NCBI GenBank assembly: GCA_902729315.2
Contig: LR746279.1
Location: forward strand, 1,502,001 to 1,566,000
Source of the DNA: Spirodela intermedia
Lineage: Eukaryota; Streptophyta; Magnoliopsida; Alismatales; Araceae
Direction of reading: 5' to 3'
Length of the DNA stretch: 64,000 bases
Under the pieces are notes generated by a model. That model searched no databases and was not told the origin of the DNA. It was given only the letters and a program-made list of their open reading frames with translations. The position numbers and the translations under genes were made by a program. Of the stretch, positions 33,641-45,996 are shown piece by piece. How positions within the stretch are numbered: the stretch's first letter is position 1; every line of letters starts with the position of its first letter.

Positions 33641-34860
33641 GCTTAAGATGTCATTATAAATACTCTCAGAATCCTAGTACGAGAGCAGAGAAGAATTTTG
33701 AGAAAACTACCTGTTTGTTCCGTGAAGGAGAGGCTGTGAAGGCCGTGCATCACCCCTCCATGGAAGGGCGACCGTGAAGGTTGTGCATACCCGCTCGTTG
33801 TAGGAGAGGCCATGAGGACCACCATCTATCCCGCCCCATCCTACCTTCGCCTCCCGCACTTTCCTCTATCATCGCCGCCGCCGCCGCCGTCATACTTCTT
33901 TTCCTCCGCCGCACCATCACCGTCCATTCGCACCACCTCCGCATTCCGCCAACACCATCCGACACCGTCGCCACCGTCCCAGCCTTTATTTCCCGCCGCC
34001 TCCGCCTTCTATCGTCACCATCTCTGCCTTTTATCGCCGCCTCGCCGTTGCCACCACCACCGCCACCGTCTTCCCAACCTCTGCCGCAACCACCGCCGCT
34101 CCCTTCACTGTATTCCCGAACGGCCTCTTCATCTGGTGAGATTAGGGAATTAACCCGGCCGATTCGAGACGCTATGAATCGCTGATCCGAATCAGTCCGG
34201 TTTAATCCGATCCGGCCAACCAGCTGCCAGGCCAAACCGGTTCTACCTGCTGGTCCGAGCGAGTCGTCAACACAGCCCGAACCATATCGAACGGTCGATT
34301 CACGGTTCACGACAGTCCTTGACGCCGGCCGGAAGCCTTCCGGACTACCTGGTCCGTGCCTGTCCGCTTCGCCGGGTTCGAAACAGTCTGACCATTGTCA
34401 GTTCAACATTGTCAACGGTCAACGAGAAGTCAACTATCGGCAAAAGCAACACCAAGCTTCTTCCTATGATGCTTTATCAAGCTGTTGTCCGCTCTGGCGA
34501 CAGGGTTATCTCTAAACTCTCTATCTTTCCATATATGAGTTATTTGTTCAGTTAGTATATTTTCTTGCAACATTATTGTGGAGTGATCATATCTGGTAGA
34601 GAGTGAGAGAGGGCTCACTTGATTCACACTTACCAATTTATCGACAATGGAGAACCCTGATCTCTGGCAACTCTTTAATTGCGTCAATACAATTCCTTTC
34701 AATTCTTGCGGGAACAGTAAATTTTCTGGTATAGGGTAATCTAGACTATAGTTTAGATTTCATAAAATCTGATCTGAGAGTCAAGCATAGTTTGCTGATC
34801 TAGGGTAATCTAGTCTGTCATCATCTTGTCCGGCATCAATGACATCTCCCCGTCGTTGAC
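33641..34860. other. C-rich candidate LTR remnant
   Basis: An ATTATAAATACTC promoter-like site at about 33653 is followed by a stretch rich in CCGCC (33820-34140) and a CCGGTT-rich block (34150-34330). The TATA motif and the C-rich tract recall the family B solo LTR at 26597. The ends and a target duplication were not found. The two long overlapping frames on opposite strands (33750-34310 and 33781-34185) look like composition artefacts. Confidence 0.4.
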
Positions 34861-34939
34861 CTACTACAAAAATTCAAAGCTTATAAATGACAACATTAAA
34901 AGCAAGCCTCAACTGGGAGTGTGATGATGTTGACGGCTC

Positions 34940-36568
34940 TTAAGGAAGAAACTTTATTCGGGCCTTGGGTGTACCAACCAGCCGGTGAGCTCTCGGCAAG
35001 CTTGCCCCATGCCCCTCCGTCATTTCCGCCATCCCACCCACGATACTCAACTCGAAGCACTGCATCACGTTCGCAAGGGTAGTGTGAATCAGCTGCAGTG
35101 CCAAGGACATACCCGGACACATCCTCCTGCCGGTCCCAAAGGGCAAGAGATGGAAGTGCTGCCCCTTCACGTCAACGCCGAAACTCCGCCCACTGACCAT
35201 GAACATCTCCGGCTGAAACTCCAGCAGGTTGTCCCTGTGGGTCGGGTCTCTCCCAACTACCCAAATGTTGATCGCGACTCTGGAGTCGGCGGGAATAGAG
35301 TAGCCCCTGATCTTGCATGGGGCGTTCGAATGACGCGAGATGATGGGAAAGGCGGAGTGGAGCCTGAGTGTCTCTTTTACGATCGTATGTAGGAGGGGCA
35401 GGTTTGGTACGTCCGACTCCTCCACCAACCTCGATAACCCAACAACCGATTCGATCTCTCGCCTTGCGTCTCGCAGAATGCTGGAATGGTTTATCAGCTC
35501 CGCCAAGGCCCATTCCAATGTGACGGACGCCGTGTCTGTTGCGCCTAAGAAGAGAAAAGAAACGAAAGTGAAGGAAAATCGACTGCGAAACCGGGTTACA
35601 CGGAGGACCGTGAAATCCCGACAGAAAGCTGGAGAGGATGTTCAGTGTTTAGCTCTTGTAGTTACGTGAATCAAGCTCTTAATGTGCTGTCTCGTCATCT
35701 GCTTCTCCGTACTTCCCTGCTCGGATATGGGGATGTCGAGTAGCACCTGAAGGAGACTACGGGCAGCACCAGCAACAGCAGTCTTAACGGAATTCTCTTT
35801 CCTTGCAGCCTCTTCCCCCACGAGGATCCGCTCCATCAGATTGTCGAAGCTGCAGTGCACTTCGTCGGCCCTCCTTCTGAGCTGCTGAAGATCGTGTTCC
35901 CACAGAATCCGACAAAGTCCGCCATGTTCGGTGTGCCCATGACAGCCATCGCTTCCTCCACTATCTTCATCATTTGGTCCGCCTCTCCGTCCGTTTCGCA
36001 ACTCCTTCCCATGGTCATCTGGCAGATCACGTTGTTGCTGAGCCTCTTAAGAGCCGCCCCGTCGTCCACTTCTTGTCTCCTCTCAGCTTTTTCGTACAAC
36101 AGTCCCAAGAACCTTCGTGCCTCCTCTTTCCTGACCTACTGGATCTCCAATCTCCCAGCTCCCAGCGCCTCCGTCACTCACAGCTTCTTCATGAACCTCC
36201 AGTAATCACCGTAGGGTGCGAAGACGAAGCTACGACCCAGTGCGGGTTATAGTTTCCGCGGTTTTTCGGTCGACAAAGCACTTTTCGTGCTCCCTGAGAA
36301 TATCTCTGGCGGCGGCTGCGTCGGAAGCCACGATAAAGGGGACGGAACCAAGCATAACGTGGAACAACGGACGGAGGATCGCTGAGAGCTTGTGAAAAGA
36401 CTGATGGACTCTGTAGCCGATTAGGTGGAAGTGCCCAATAACCGGCAATGCCATGGGGCTGGGGGGGAGGCTGGGCTTGGGTTGGAAGTACGAAAAGAGC
36501 TTCATGATGAAGAAAAGAGAGACGAAGCCCAAGAGGACGACGGTAGCCCAGGAGAACAGGCCCTTCAT
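34940..36568 (-). pseudogene. CYP93-like cytochrome P450 pseudogene
   Basis: It is a close relative of the intact P450 at 55830. Exon 1 (36568-35666) keeps the N-terminal anchor, a PPSPMALPVIGH proline hinge and WRFMKK, but contains a frameshift before the SFVFAPYGDYW block (about 36232) and a TGA after MKKL. Exon 2 (about 35554-34940) keeps KETLR (ExxR), FQPEMF in place of PERF, and the haem motif FGTGRRMCPG. The AG acceptor expected before the I-helix is lost. The I-helix itself reads GATDT. A TATA box (CTATAAATC, minus sense, about 36641-36649) is kept. The product would be truncated, so it is non-functional. Confidence 0.92.
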
Positions 36569-37082
36569 GTCTGAGAGAGATGAGGGATCTTGGGTGACAC
36601 CTGATGTTAGCACGTAGGCCTTAGGCTTTCGTCGAGCATCGATTTATAGAGGTTTGCATGCACGATGGGAAATCGTTCGGTTAGATATCATTTTAGTGTT
36701 CAAGTCACCGGCCCGATTTCTTCGGCAGCGTTGCGATTGTGAAGTTTGCCGAAAGTCGTACTGAGGCTTACGGTTGAGATGAGGACAACCCCTTCATTTT
36801 TCTCACGCCCTTTTCTTCCTTCTTTGTTAACTATCTCTGAAAGAACTCTCAGTTGCAACTGCACACTCCAGAGCTGCGGGTTCCGCCGTCTTCAGCGCGT
36901 AGCAATGAGTCAAGTTGTTCCGTGAATTTTAGTTAGAGTCGTCATTTATTACCACAGGAACCTTCTTTGTCAAACGCATCAGTACCGCCCACGAATTCGA
37001 TTTCGGGCTGCCGTATCCTGCCAAGGGATTTTCTTTGTGCTTTAAATGCTGTCGGCCCATGTTAGTTTATTATATCCTACCA

Positions 37083-37260
37083 CGCCATGGGAATGCACGG
37101 GAGGTACGCGAAGAGTTTCAAGATGAAGATGAGCGAGAAGAAGCCCACGAGGACGATGCTAGCCCAGGATGACAGTTCCTCCATTACTCGGAAAGATGGT
37201 GAGGCTCGGACGATGTTAGCATGTGGGCCTCAGATTCATTGCATCAAGGCCTGATTTATG
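37083..37260 (-). pseudogene. P450 N-terminal relic with its promoter
   Basis: In minus sense ATG at 37184 opens MEELSSWASIVLVGFFSL and a KLFAY stretch, matching the membrane anchor of the two neighbouring P450 copies. It jumps to a PMA block and stops near 37083. The upstream CATAAATCAGGCCTTGATGCA block (37235-37260) matches the promoter of the intact gene. It is a third copy, reduced to its first exon start. Confidence 0.85.
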
Positions 37261-38140
37261 AGTTACTAAATGATGTAAAGAACGGCCCACTTATAAGCGT
37301 TACTTTGTCAACCCATAGGGAGAAGTTTTGCCCCAACTTCCCCCTTTCCCTTTATTTCACTTTTTTTTTTTTTTTTTTCTTTTTTTAAATTAAATGCATC
37401 AGTTTATTTCACTTAGGAGACTGGATACAGGTTCTAAATTAGTCTCGCCCTCTTCTTGTCAAAGTGGTATCAAAAGGGAGCTCGGGAAGAGAGAAGTCAG
37501 ACACAAGGCATTACTCCCTAATGACAAAAAATAGGATATCAGCAACTCTCCCATTTGGTGGCTTTGCTTGCGTGTTATTCTCCCCCATTTATTGACACAC
37601 TTTATTCCTCTTCATAAGTACTGAATCCTTTCTTTCCGGTTTAGTGGTCAGAAGGTGTATTAACCTCTCTGTACCGCATTTAATTTATGGTGCATGTTTC
37701 TCTTTTTCTCTTTATTTTTAATATATTTATTATTTATATAGTTTTATATTTGTGCTCCTTCCACGGTAATACTATGCCATCATATTCATATTTTGGCCCC
37801 CATTTTCGTAAAATATCAATATCGGTGTATCGTTGGTTTGTAACTTTCGTATTTTGAAGAATTTGGCAGAATATGATATCGAAAAAAAATGACAAAAACA
37901 TCAACTCCAGAATATGATAGGTTGAGATGAAAACTTTCTTGACCCACTCCCAAAGGCTGCCGAAGTTACTTATTACCAAGCTCCTTTTGAAGCAGTGCAT
38001 GTTTTTTTTTTAAAGATGACTATTATTTGTTCTTTATCTGTTTCAAATACACACTTATAGAAAACCTACTTCATACTAGTAGAGATTCTATCTATATTGA
38101 AGATTTGAAACCTTGTTTTTCTTTTAAGTTTTTATAGACT
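37261..38140. other. Unassigned DNA, with a poly-T run and a possible copia primer-binding site
   Basis: A T run lies at 37363-37388. The block GTGGTATCAAAAGGGAGC at about 37465 resembles the initiator-Met primer-binding site of copia elements and stands upstream of the copia relic at 38150. No LTR could be defined. Confidence 0.35.
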
Positions 38141-38149
38141 TGTGATTGT

Positions 38150-39060
38150 CTAGAAGGATGGCAATTTGAGAGCTTTGTTGCTAGAGGTCTATCTAAGAAA
38201 ATAAATTAATCTAGAAAAATAAAGGAAACTTTGGATATAAATCAAAAAACAAAAGTAAAATTTTAAAATATTGTTGCCTGAAGAAATAGTTGAAGATTTT
38301 TTAGTAAAATCTGAAAAGAAAGCATCAATTGAAGATTCAAAAAAGTTTAGCACATATTGTTATCAAAGGAGAGAGTGATAATTTTATTCTCTCCATCTAG
38401 TCTATTAGATGTAAAGATGATTGGATCTTAGATTCATGCTGCTCATATCATATCACTATTAATAGAGAGCTCCTTAAACACATAAAACAAAATCAATTAT
38501 GAAGTTGTCTTAATGTGGAATCATGTCTCATAAAAAATAGTTAAAATTAGTTCAATCTGCATTAAAATATATGAAAGTATTATAACAACATTGTTTGATG
38601 TTTGACACCTTCCTCATTTAAAGAAAAATCTTATCTCTTTGAACACTTTTAATGCTAATGACTCCAAGTATTTAATTTAAGGTGATATTATGAAATCATT
38701 GAAAGCAACTCTTGTTATGATGAAGGAAAAAAAGGTGTGGTGGTGTACATAACTTATTAGGTGCCATGGCCACAAGAGTATTTACTTCCAAAGAATAACA
38801 ATGAGTTGGGTCTTTGAGGAGACGAACGTGAGTTATTTGGGTGGCTGATTTTGTAAATATCAATGTCTTCTTCATGAGAATAACTTACCAGAGAAAGTTT
38901 CCTCTAGGATTGGAAGTAAATATATGTGGGACCAATAAATTAAAAATGTTTGGTGTTCTTGATGAGTGAGTGCTAGAAGGTTTTCTTGCATTGTTGTTGT
39001 TAACACATAAAGATAGGTTTTGGTTATCTCAAAAAGATAGATAAGAACCTTAAAAACCTA
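38150..39060 (+). pseudogene. Ty1/copia gag-protease-integrase relic (copia-3)
   Basis: Frames are heavily broken. Recognisable landmarks are a LVARGLSKKIN-type gag end, a DDWILDSCCSYHITIN block (the copia protease DSG region, about 38412-38460), and a MKSLKATLVMMKEKK block leading to the GAG-pre-integrase. Its pol is not seen here. Confidence 0.65.
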
Positions 39061-40231
39061 ATTTACCCTCCCTCTTGATGTTTCACCTAGCCTAATAGTT
39101 TTAACATCATTCTCTAAATCCACTAAGACCTTTGAGGTTCTTCTCATATTTTATCAAAAAGGCATGTACCATATTTTTTATCTTTTGGAGTCAAAACATA
39201 TAGGCTATAGTATTCTAATTCAAAATTTTCTAACTTTTTTAAAAATAAATATTACTTTTGATGGAGCTAAAATTTATATCTAAAATAAGAGATATTATTT
39301 CACAAAATGTACATTTTCCTAACAATGCCAACTTGAATTTGTACATTCACACAATGTCTTCCCTAGAATAATTAATCTAGGTACCTACATGGGGAGTTTG
39401 AATTGATTAGATCTTAATGTTGACTTTTGGTCAAGCTACTGAACCCTAGTGGTTCTATCATTCTAATTCAATTTTTTTGAGATTCCCTAGGTCTAAATAT
39501 CTAAACTCATAGAATTTTATAATTTTCCAGCCCCTCTCTATGTCCATCTCTAACACTACCTGATTTTTGGGTTTCAATAAACTAATAGTAGAGAACTAAT
39601 GATCACTAAGTTGAGCTCTTATAAAATTTTAGATTATAGTTTTCTCTAAATTCATAATTCCTCATGCCCACTACTGATTACATAGATCAGCTCAACTCAA
39701 TAATTAAGCCAATATTTCATGTCAAGGTTTCTTGTATAAAATGTTGAAGAATTTTGCTTTGTGATTTTTCTAACTACCAAATTTACTTGAGTTGCATTCA
39801 GAAATTTTATAAAGAGAAATTTGAATTGGATTTGATTTTATTTTTTCTCTTAAGGGATGAAAACTATATGATTTTGGAAGAGATTGATGCTTTAATTAGG
39901 TCAAACATGATTGTATTTCAATCAAATCATGCTTCTCAATTCTTCACCTATCATTTGCCCAAGCTTTAAAGATTGATTGTATTGTTTGTAATTGTTCTTA
40001 GCAATTAAAAAATTTAACTCATATTCTCTATAATTAAGTCTAAGATGAATTTCATAGAATCCATGACTTCATAGGATCTTTGACTGACATTGTGTCTAAT
40101 TGAAGACACTAAACCTCATACTTGTTGGAAGTCAAATAAATGTCTTTAAAATTTTTCAAATGTGTTCATGAATAGTATTACATTTAAGAGAAAACCAATG
40201 AGCTACTTCAATTTAGAAGATACTAAGGTGA
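39061..40231. other. Unassigned AT-rich DNA
   Basis: No gene or element was recognised. A plus-strand frame of 71 residues at 39754-39969 has no verified family. Confidence 0.4.
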
Positions 40232-41892
40232 TGACATGTATTAGTCATTATATAGTAAATCATGTAAATTTAAAATTTATAAAACTAGAAAATATCAATT
40301 TTTGGATATTTATAAGTATTTTTGAACAAAGATATCAATTATAATTCAATAAAAATATTAAAAATAGTGATAATTTTCCAAGTCAATCATAGAGATGTAA
40401 TATAATATTGGGTAATTATTCAGAATTTTTGCTCAAAGAATACAATTTTTAATAAATTTTATACTAGAAAATAAAAATGAAATATATTTAAAATTCACAA
40501 AAAAGGGAAATAAAGGCATTAATGTTAGAATGACATCAGCACTCGACGAACACAAATTAAGTAGAAATAGAGTTCCACTTAATGATTCTTATGTAAGTGA
40601 TTATAGATGATTTAATTGATCAAATTAAGATCTGTAAAAGCCAAAAGAATTGTAATTGAATGAAATATAGCTTGGTCAATTTAAATCACAAAATTATCAC
40701 TAAATGAAGTAAAAATTAAGTTGAAAGTAGGAAAATAGAATTTCAGCGTCGCAGCAGTGATATGTCGGTGATGCACTGAAATCTTGAGAGCTCGGGAAGA
40801 TTGTTATGTAGTGTCCACAACTTTGAAGGCTCACCTTAGATAAGGATGACATGGACAATCTCTAGATCTTTTGTGAAGTCTAAAAATCGATGAAATGAGT
40901 TGTCGAATCATCTCTAGTAGTTGTTACCTAGTGGAACGAAAAAATGATGACTTTACAACTCTTTGGCAGTTGTCACCCGACAAAGAGGAGCTAGATGAAG
41001 GTGGGGTGCATGTTAAGGAGTTTCATCCTCAGGTCTCTGCAACAAGAGAAAGATCTTCATCACATCTAGTATGCTCTCAAGAGGTAGCGACTCATCTCTT
41101 AGCAAATCGTCCTCTTCCCAACAATAGTTTGTTTGTCAATCAATTGGAGATGACTTACTCGATGGATTCACAATCTTTTTATCAAGAATCGTTCAACAAT
41201 TTTAGTAACAATACTCTACAAATCGCATTGACAGATAAAAATACGAGTTTTTTTAGCCTTAAGAAGATTCAAATTTGTGCTGGTTGCCTGCCTACATGAG
41301 AGAGATTAAAATAAGTACTATAATATCCTTATCAAGTGACATCATCATGGTATATCTCTATTATAAATAAGGGTTATTTTAGGTATTAAAATCTTTAGAG
41401 CCTTTTGGGGGAAAGTCTAACACGGGTTTAGTCCCACATTGCTTGTGTATCAATGTTTCAGGTGAATATATAGTAATATTAGATTTACAAATAATGAGTC
41501 CCTTTCTCTTATGTGTATGACCACTCTTTGCCCTATAGATGATGTGAAAAAGGAGTGGTGCACATGTGTCTTCATTGGTCCTAGTCACTTGAGCCCTTAC
41601 TCGTGGCTCCTTTCTTACTATGTTTCCGACCTGCTTGTAGGCTCGACTAGCCAACGGGTCCCCCCTATTTTGCTATATTTTTATTTTTATTTCTTTTTAT
41701 TTATTTATTTAAAAAATAAGACTTTAAAAATTATATAAACTTATGAAAAATCACATAATTAGCTAAAATTTTATGTTAATCAACTGAAAACTACTTTTCA
41801 TACTTTTTCATAAATATAAGTCTATTTATCATATTTTAAGACTAAAAGTATATTATTTACTAATTATTAACTCATGATAATGAAAACATCAC
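40232..41892 (-). mobile_element. Solo LTR, family A copy 2
   Basis: It aligns along its length with 1242-2864, in the same orientation. The flanking five bases (GGTGA and CTAGT) do not match, so either the target duplication has decayed or the copy was rearranged after insertion. It is more AT-rich and more diverged than copy 1. Confidence 0.75.
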
Positions 41893-42600
41893 TAGTCAAA
41901 TATCACTAATAGATTTTAGAATTTGAGTTTAACTCAAGTCACTACAACTTATTGAACATGACTCATGTGTTGTGCAAGTAGCTTTTCTAAAATAAAGTAA
42001 TACTTGTCCTAGTCTCACATGTGAAAGCTCCACGAGACACAGAGAAAAAATCCTCTTTTATTTGTATTTGAGCTTCACTTTGCATAATTTACTTTATTAT
42101 TATTATTAGTTTTTTCCCTGTAGGTAGTTTTTCTCTAAATACTTACTAAAAGTTTGGATGTAAATATTCATACTTTGAAGGCTCACACTCTTCTAAATTC
42201 TATATGAGCATAAAAGTGTTGAGTGAACTTCTTTCGACTTGTGATCTAAGTCATATAGTATTCTTAGCTAGATAATCTAGTAGCTCGAACAAATTCTATG
42301 ACAATAACAAAAGTGTTTTGAATTAAAAAAATTAAACTTACTTATTACAAACTCATGTTCATGAATATCTAAAACACTACTCAACATGATCTCTCTTTTA
42401 AGACTCATTTAAGGAAGACAAGTTTGTGAGTATGGAGATTAAATAATAGGACAATCTGAATTGTGCTATTTTGGTTGAGTCTTTCTATAGTGCAGCTATA
42501 ATATAAATATAAAAATTGCTATTTTGATTTATTCCAATTTAAGAAATAAGGTTAATTAAATGAATAAAAGATAGAAAGACTTGATTTATTTATTAACAAT
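41893..42600. other. Unassigned AT-rich DNA
   Basis: Nothing recognised. Confidence 0.4.
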
Positions 42601-44339
42601 ATTAGAAAGTCTTCTAATCTTCAATTCAATTTAGATAGTACTTATCCTACATATAGTGAAAATGACCATTTCATATTTCAATGCTATAACTTAGATCAAT
42701 CATTTCAGCTTATGCAAGAACAAGTGTAAGTAGCACATGATTTTATTAAAAATAGGAAATATTTTTCTAATTCTTATAATCCAAATTAGAAGAATACTTT
42801 TCGTGAAGAAATCTAAATAATATTCAAAATCTTGAAGCACTTAGACCCAATTCAAATTCTAAATTTTGTCCAAAATAGGAACACATATTTCACAAAAATC
42901 AGCCTCACAAATCCAACATAATTTTATGGATATGATATAAAACATGAGCTAAATGATGCAGTAAATAATAAACCAAATGATGTTGTAGTAAAAAAAACTT
43001 ATAGAGGTTTTTGAGAATAAGAGAGAAGAGGGGCAGTCACCTAGTCAGCTTAGAAAATTTAAAAAATTATCCAACAGTAGGATTTCAACAAAGAGAGTCT
43101 AGGGGGACAAATTTAGGAAAAAACCTACAAAATAAACATTTTAAGATAGTAAATACATTTAGGAGTAGGAATATTTACTTGATCCTTATCTCCAATCATT
43201 AGAGAAAATAGATGAGCCATTAGAAGTAAATAAGAATATTAAGGTTCAATATATAGTAGTAGAAAATTTGAATAAAATCATTTTTTACTCATGATTAATG
43301 AATGAATATAAGGAGAAAGAATCCTTAGAGGAAGAAATAGCAATTGATCATTTAAAAATCATCTAAATATTAGTAGAAGAGAGTAAGGGTAGAAATGAAG
43401 AAAAATAAATTTCACGTGAGGAAAAATCAATTGATTTGAGAGATGTAGGAGACAAAATTAATAAATCTAATCAATATTTTGCAGTGATAGATGTTGATAG
43501 TGAAGATAAAGATGCATATCATATACCAAAATTAGAAAACCCTTGAAAAGATGAAGAATTTGATGAGTTGAAAAACGAAAGTTAGAAAAAGAGTTGATTC
43601 AACTAATAAGGAGAAAGGAAAATAATGAATATAATATCGAGATAATTTTTTGGAGAAAATTTAGATTTTAATGAATTCATTAGATCTGAGATTAAAGTAG
43701 ACAATTCTTCTATCCTTTAAAACCCATTGTCTAAACTTGAAAATTTCTCTTCCTCACAAATTGAACAAATATGTACATAACATTATGCAGATAAAAGAAT
43801 TATTAAGAAATGGGTGAGTGGAATAATTACATATATCATTTTAAATGAAAAATTGTAAGATTGAGTAAAAGCTAATTTGAAAATTATATGGTCGAATCAC
43901 ATTTTATGATGCCTTAATAGAAAATATTTACTATTGAATGAGAGCCTTACATAATGAGATAAAAATGAGGAAAGGTTCTTTTAGAAATATTATTTTTGGG
44001 AAAAAAATTAATTTTCATTATATTTTGGTTGAAAGTGTCTCAAGATATATATATGAAGTACATGAATTCATGCTAAATTTGAAAAAGGATATCGTGAAAC
44101 TTACCTTGGGATACAAATATAATTTGATGACCGTAGATCATCTTTTATGATCTAAGAGTTGTCACATTGAAGACTTTAAATTCAGCATTACATGAGAGGC
44201 AACCCATGATTTTTATTTCAGTAGTTATGTTCTTTTTTTTAAGTTTTATTTTTCTTAAAATTTTGTAGTATTTATTTCTATAATATTTTTTTTTCAAAAA
44301 AAATGCAAGAGGAGTGAAAACAAAATGGAAAATTAAAAA
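42601..44339 (+). pseudogene. Degenerate Athila/Tat-like gypsy relic
   Basis: No clean domain is left. The assignment rests on its 3' end, where a polypurine-tract block typical of Athila/Tat elements is found, and on Lys- and Glu-rich gag-like frames at 42830-43640. The 70-residue frame at 43938-44150 is unassigned. Confidence 0.35.
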
Positions 44340-44760
44340 TGAAATTGAGGTGATGTCTTTCTGAACTTTATTATTTATGACAATATTTTTAGTGCTTAAC
44401 TTTACATATATGCATGCTTCACTTGAAAATTATATTTTTTTGTATATTCTATTCTAATTTTTCTATGTCATTGAGGACGATGTTAATTTTAAATTGGGGG
44501 GTGATGTCGTTCTAAACTTTATCATTTATGATAATATTTTTAGAACTTAACTTTACATATATGCATGCTTCACTTGAAAATTATATTTTTTTGTATATTC
44601 TATTTCGATTTTTCTATGTCATTGAAGACATTTATGAAAATATTTTTAGTACTTAACTTTACATATATGGATGCTTCACTTGAAAATTATATTTTTTTTC
44701 ATATTTTGTTCTGATTTTTATGTGTCATTGAGGACAATGTCAATTTTAAGTTGGGGGGTG
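44340..44760 (+). repeat. Three tandem copies of a polypurine-tract block
   Basis: A unit of about 130-170 bp containing CTTAACTTTACATATATG, CTTCACTTGAAAATTATA and TGTCATTGAGGAC (TGTCATTGAAGAC in the second unit) occurs three times. Two of the copies end in a TTTTAAATTGGGGGGTG or TTTTAAGTTGGGGGGTG tract of the kind that precedes the 3' LTR in Athila/Tat elements. The middle copy has lost the tract. Confidence 0.85.
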
Positions 44761-45996
44761 AAGTATTAAGTTTTAATTTATGTTGTAAAACGGTTAAGAA
44801 CATGTATTTGCTTTTATTTTCATGCTCACTTATAAAAGTCAAAAAAAAAAGATTCAGAAAAACTACAGCATCTGTTTTCTAGTTTTCACTTAAGAACTAT
44901 AGAAAATAATCCATAGACTATCAAAAACAGCAAAAAAGATAGTATGAAATTTGAAATTCTAAAGACCCTTTTCTAAGATTTCAATCCCCTAGACATACAT
45001 TGCTGAAATCTAAAATTACAGATATAAATAAGATAGTTTTGATTTATTTTTGACAAATTTATTACTAAAAATAGAACTGAAAAGAAAAAGCAAAACAATT
45101 AGAAGTATCTAATTTACAAGTTTCTTACATCATATTGCATGTATGAAAATTAAATCAATTAAATTCATTGATACCAAAAGATATTAGGATGATTATGATT
45201 GAGTTAAAAGAAAGATTTAGTAGTATGAACTATTGGATACATGATAGATAACATAAACTTTATTTTATAAATTTTCACTTCATGATCTTAATAAATAGTA
45301 TTTATTCAATGTGAAAATTTAATTGATCATTTGATTTTAATATAAATTTTTACACCTTGATCTGTAAGAGTTGTGAGGAGAAATCACTTATTTCAGAATT
45401 AAAAAAAAAAAAGAAGAGTAATGTAAAAAATATGAAAAATGAAAAGTACACAGAGGGTGTTAGACATCATTCTCATTGCCAATAATCATCTATAGGAAAA
45501 CACTTGCTACAAAATAAGTGGATAATGTGAAAACTTTGAAAATGAAGAGTGCACATGGAGGGTGTGAGACATCATTGTTATTGTTGAGATTTATCTACAA
45601 AAAAAATTACTTATCTGCTATAAAAAAAATAGAAGAAAAATATAACACAAACTTCAAAAATCAAGCCATGAAAGGAAGAAAATGTAGGATCAATATTATT
45701 CTTAGATGAATATTTAATAGTTTTAAAATATCTTGTGACTTATATCTATGAGTGAAGATGTGATAAAGATGTGAGTAGCAAAAGTGAAGTCTAGATAGTT
45801 ATTCTTGAAATAATTTAAATATTTAAGTACTTGACATTATTCTTAAATACTTGATATAAGAGTCCAAAGTGTCTAAAGGTGCATCATTTCTAATTGTATT
45901 TTTATGTATCAAAATATGATGTTTGAAATTTGTAAATTTTTATTAATTTTTATAACTTCATTGTTAAGGGATTAGTAATGATTCAAGTTAGGAGCG
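44761..45996. other. Possible LTR of the Athila/Tat-like relic, and a short duplication
   Basis: The stretch starts right behind the last polypurine block, where a 3' LTR would be expected. Its end is not defined. A roughly 100-bp segment with GAGGGTGT(T/G)AGACATCATT occurs twice (about 45430-45500 and 45530-45600). Confidence 0.4.

Noticed and set aside
33750-34310. Frames of 186 and 134 residues on opposite strands
   Set aside because: Low-complexity GCC/CCG composition gives open frames in several phases. No motif and no promoter context beyond an LTR-like TATA.
39754-39969. 71-residue frame with a SNHAS segment, briefly compared with radical-SAM proteins
   Set aside because: Too short, no cysteine motif, and the likeness could be chance. 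A translated search would be needed to support it.
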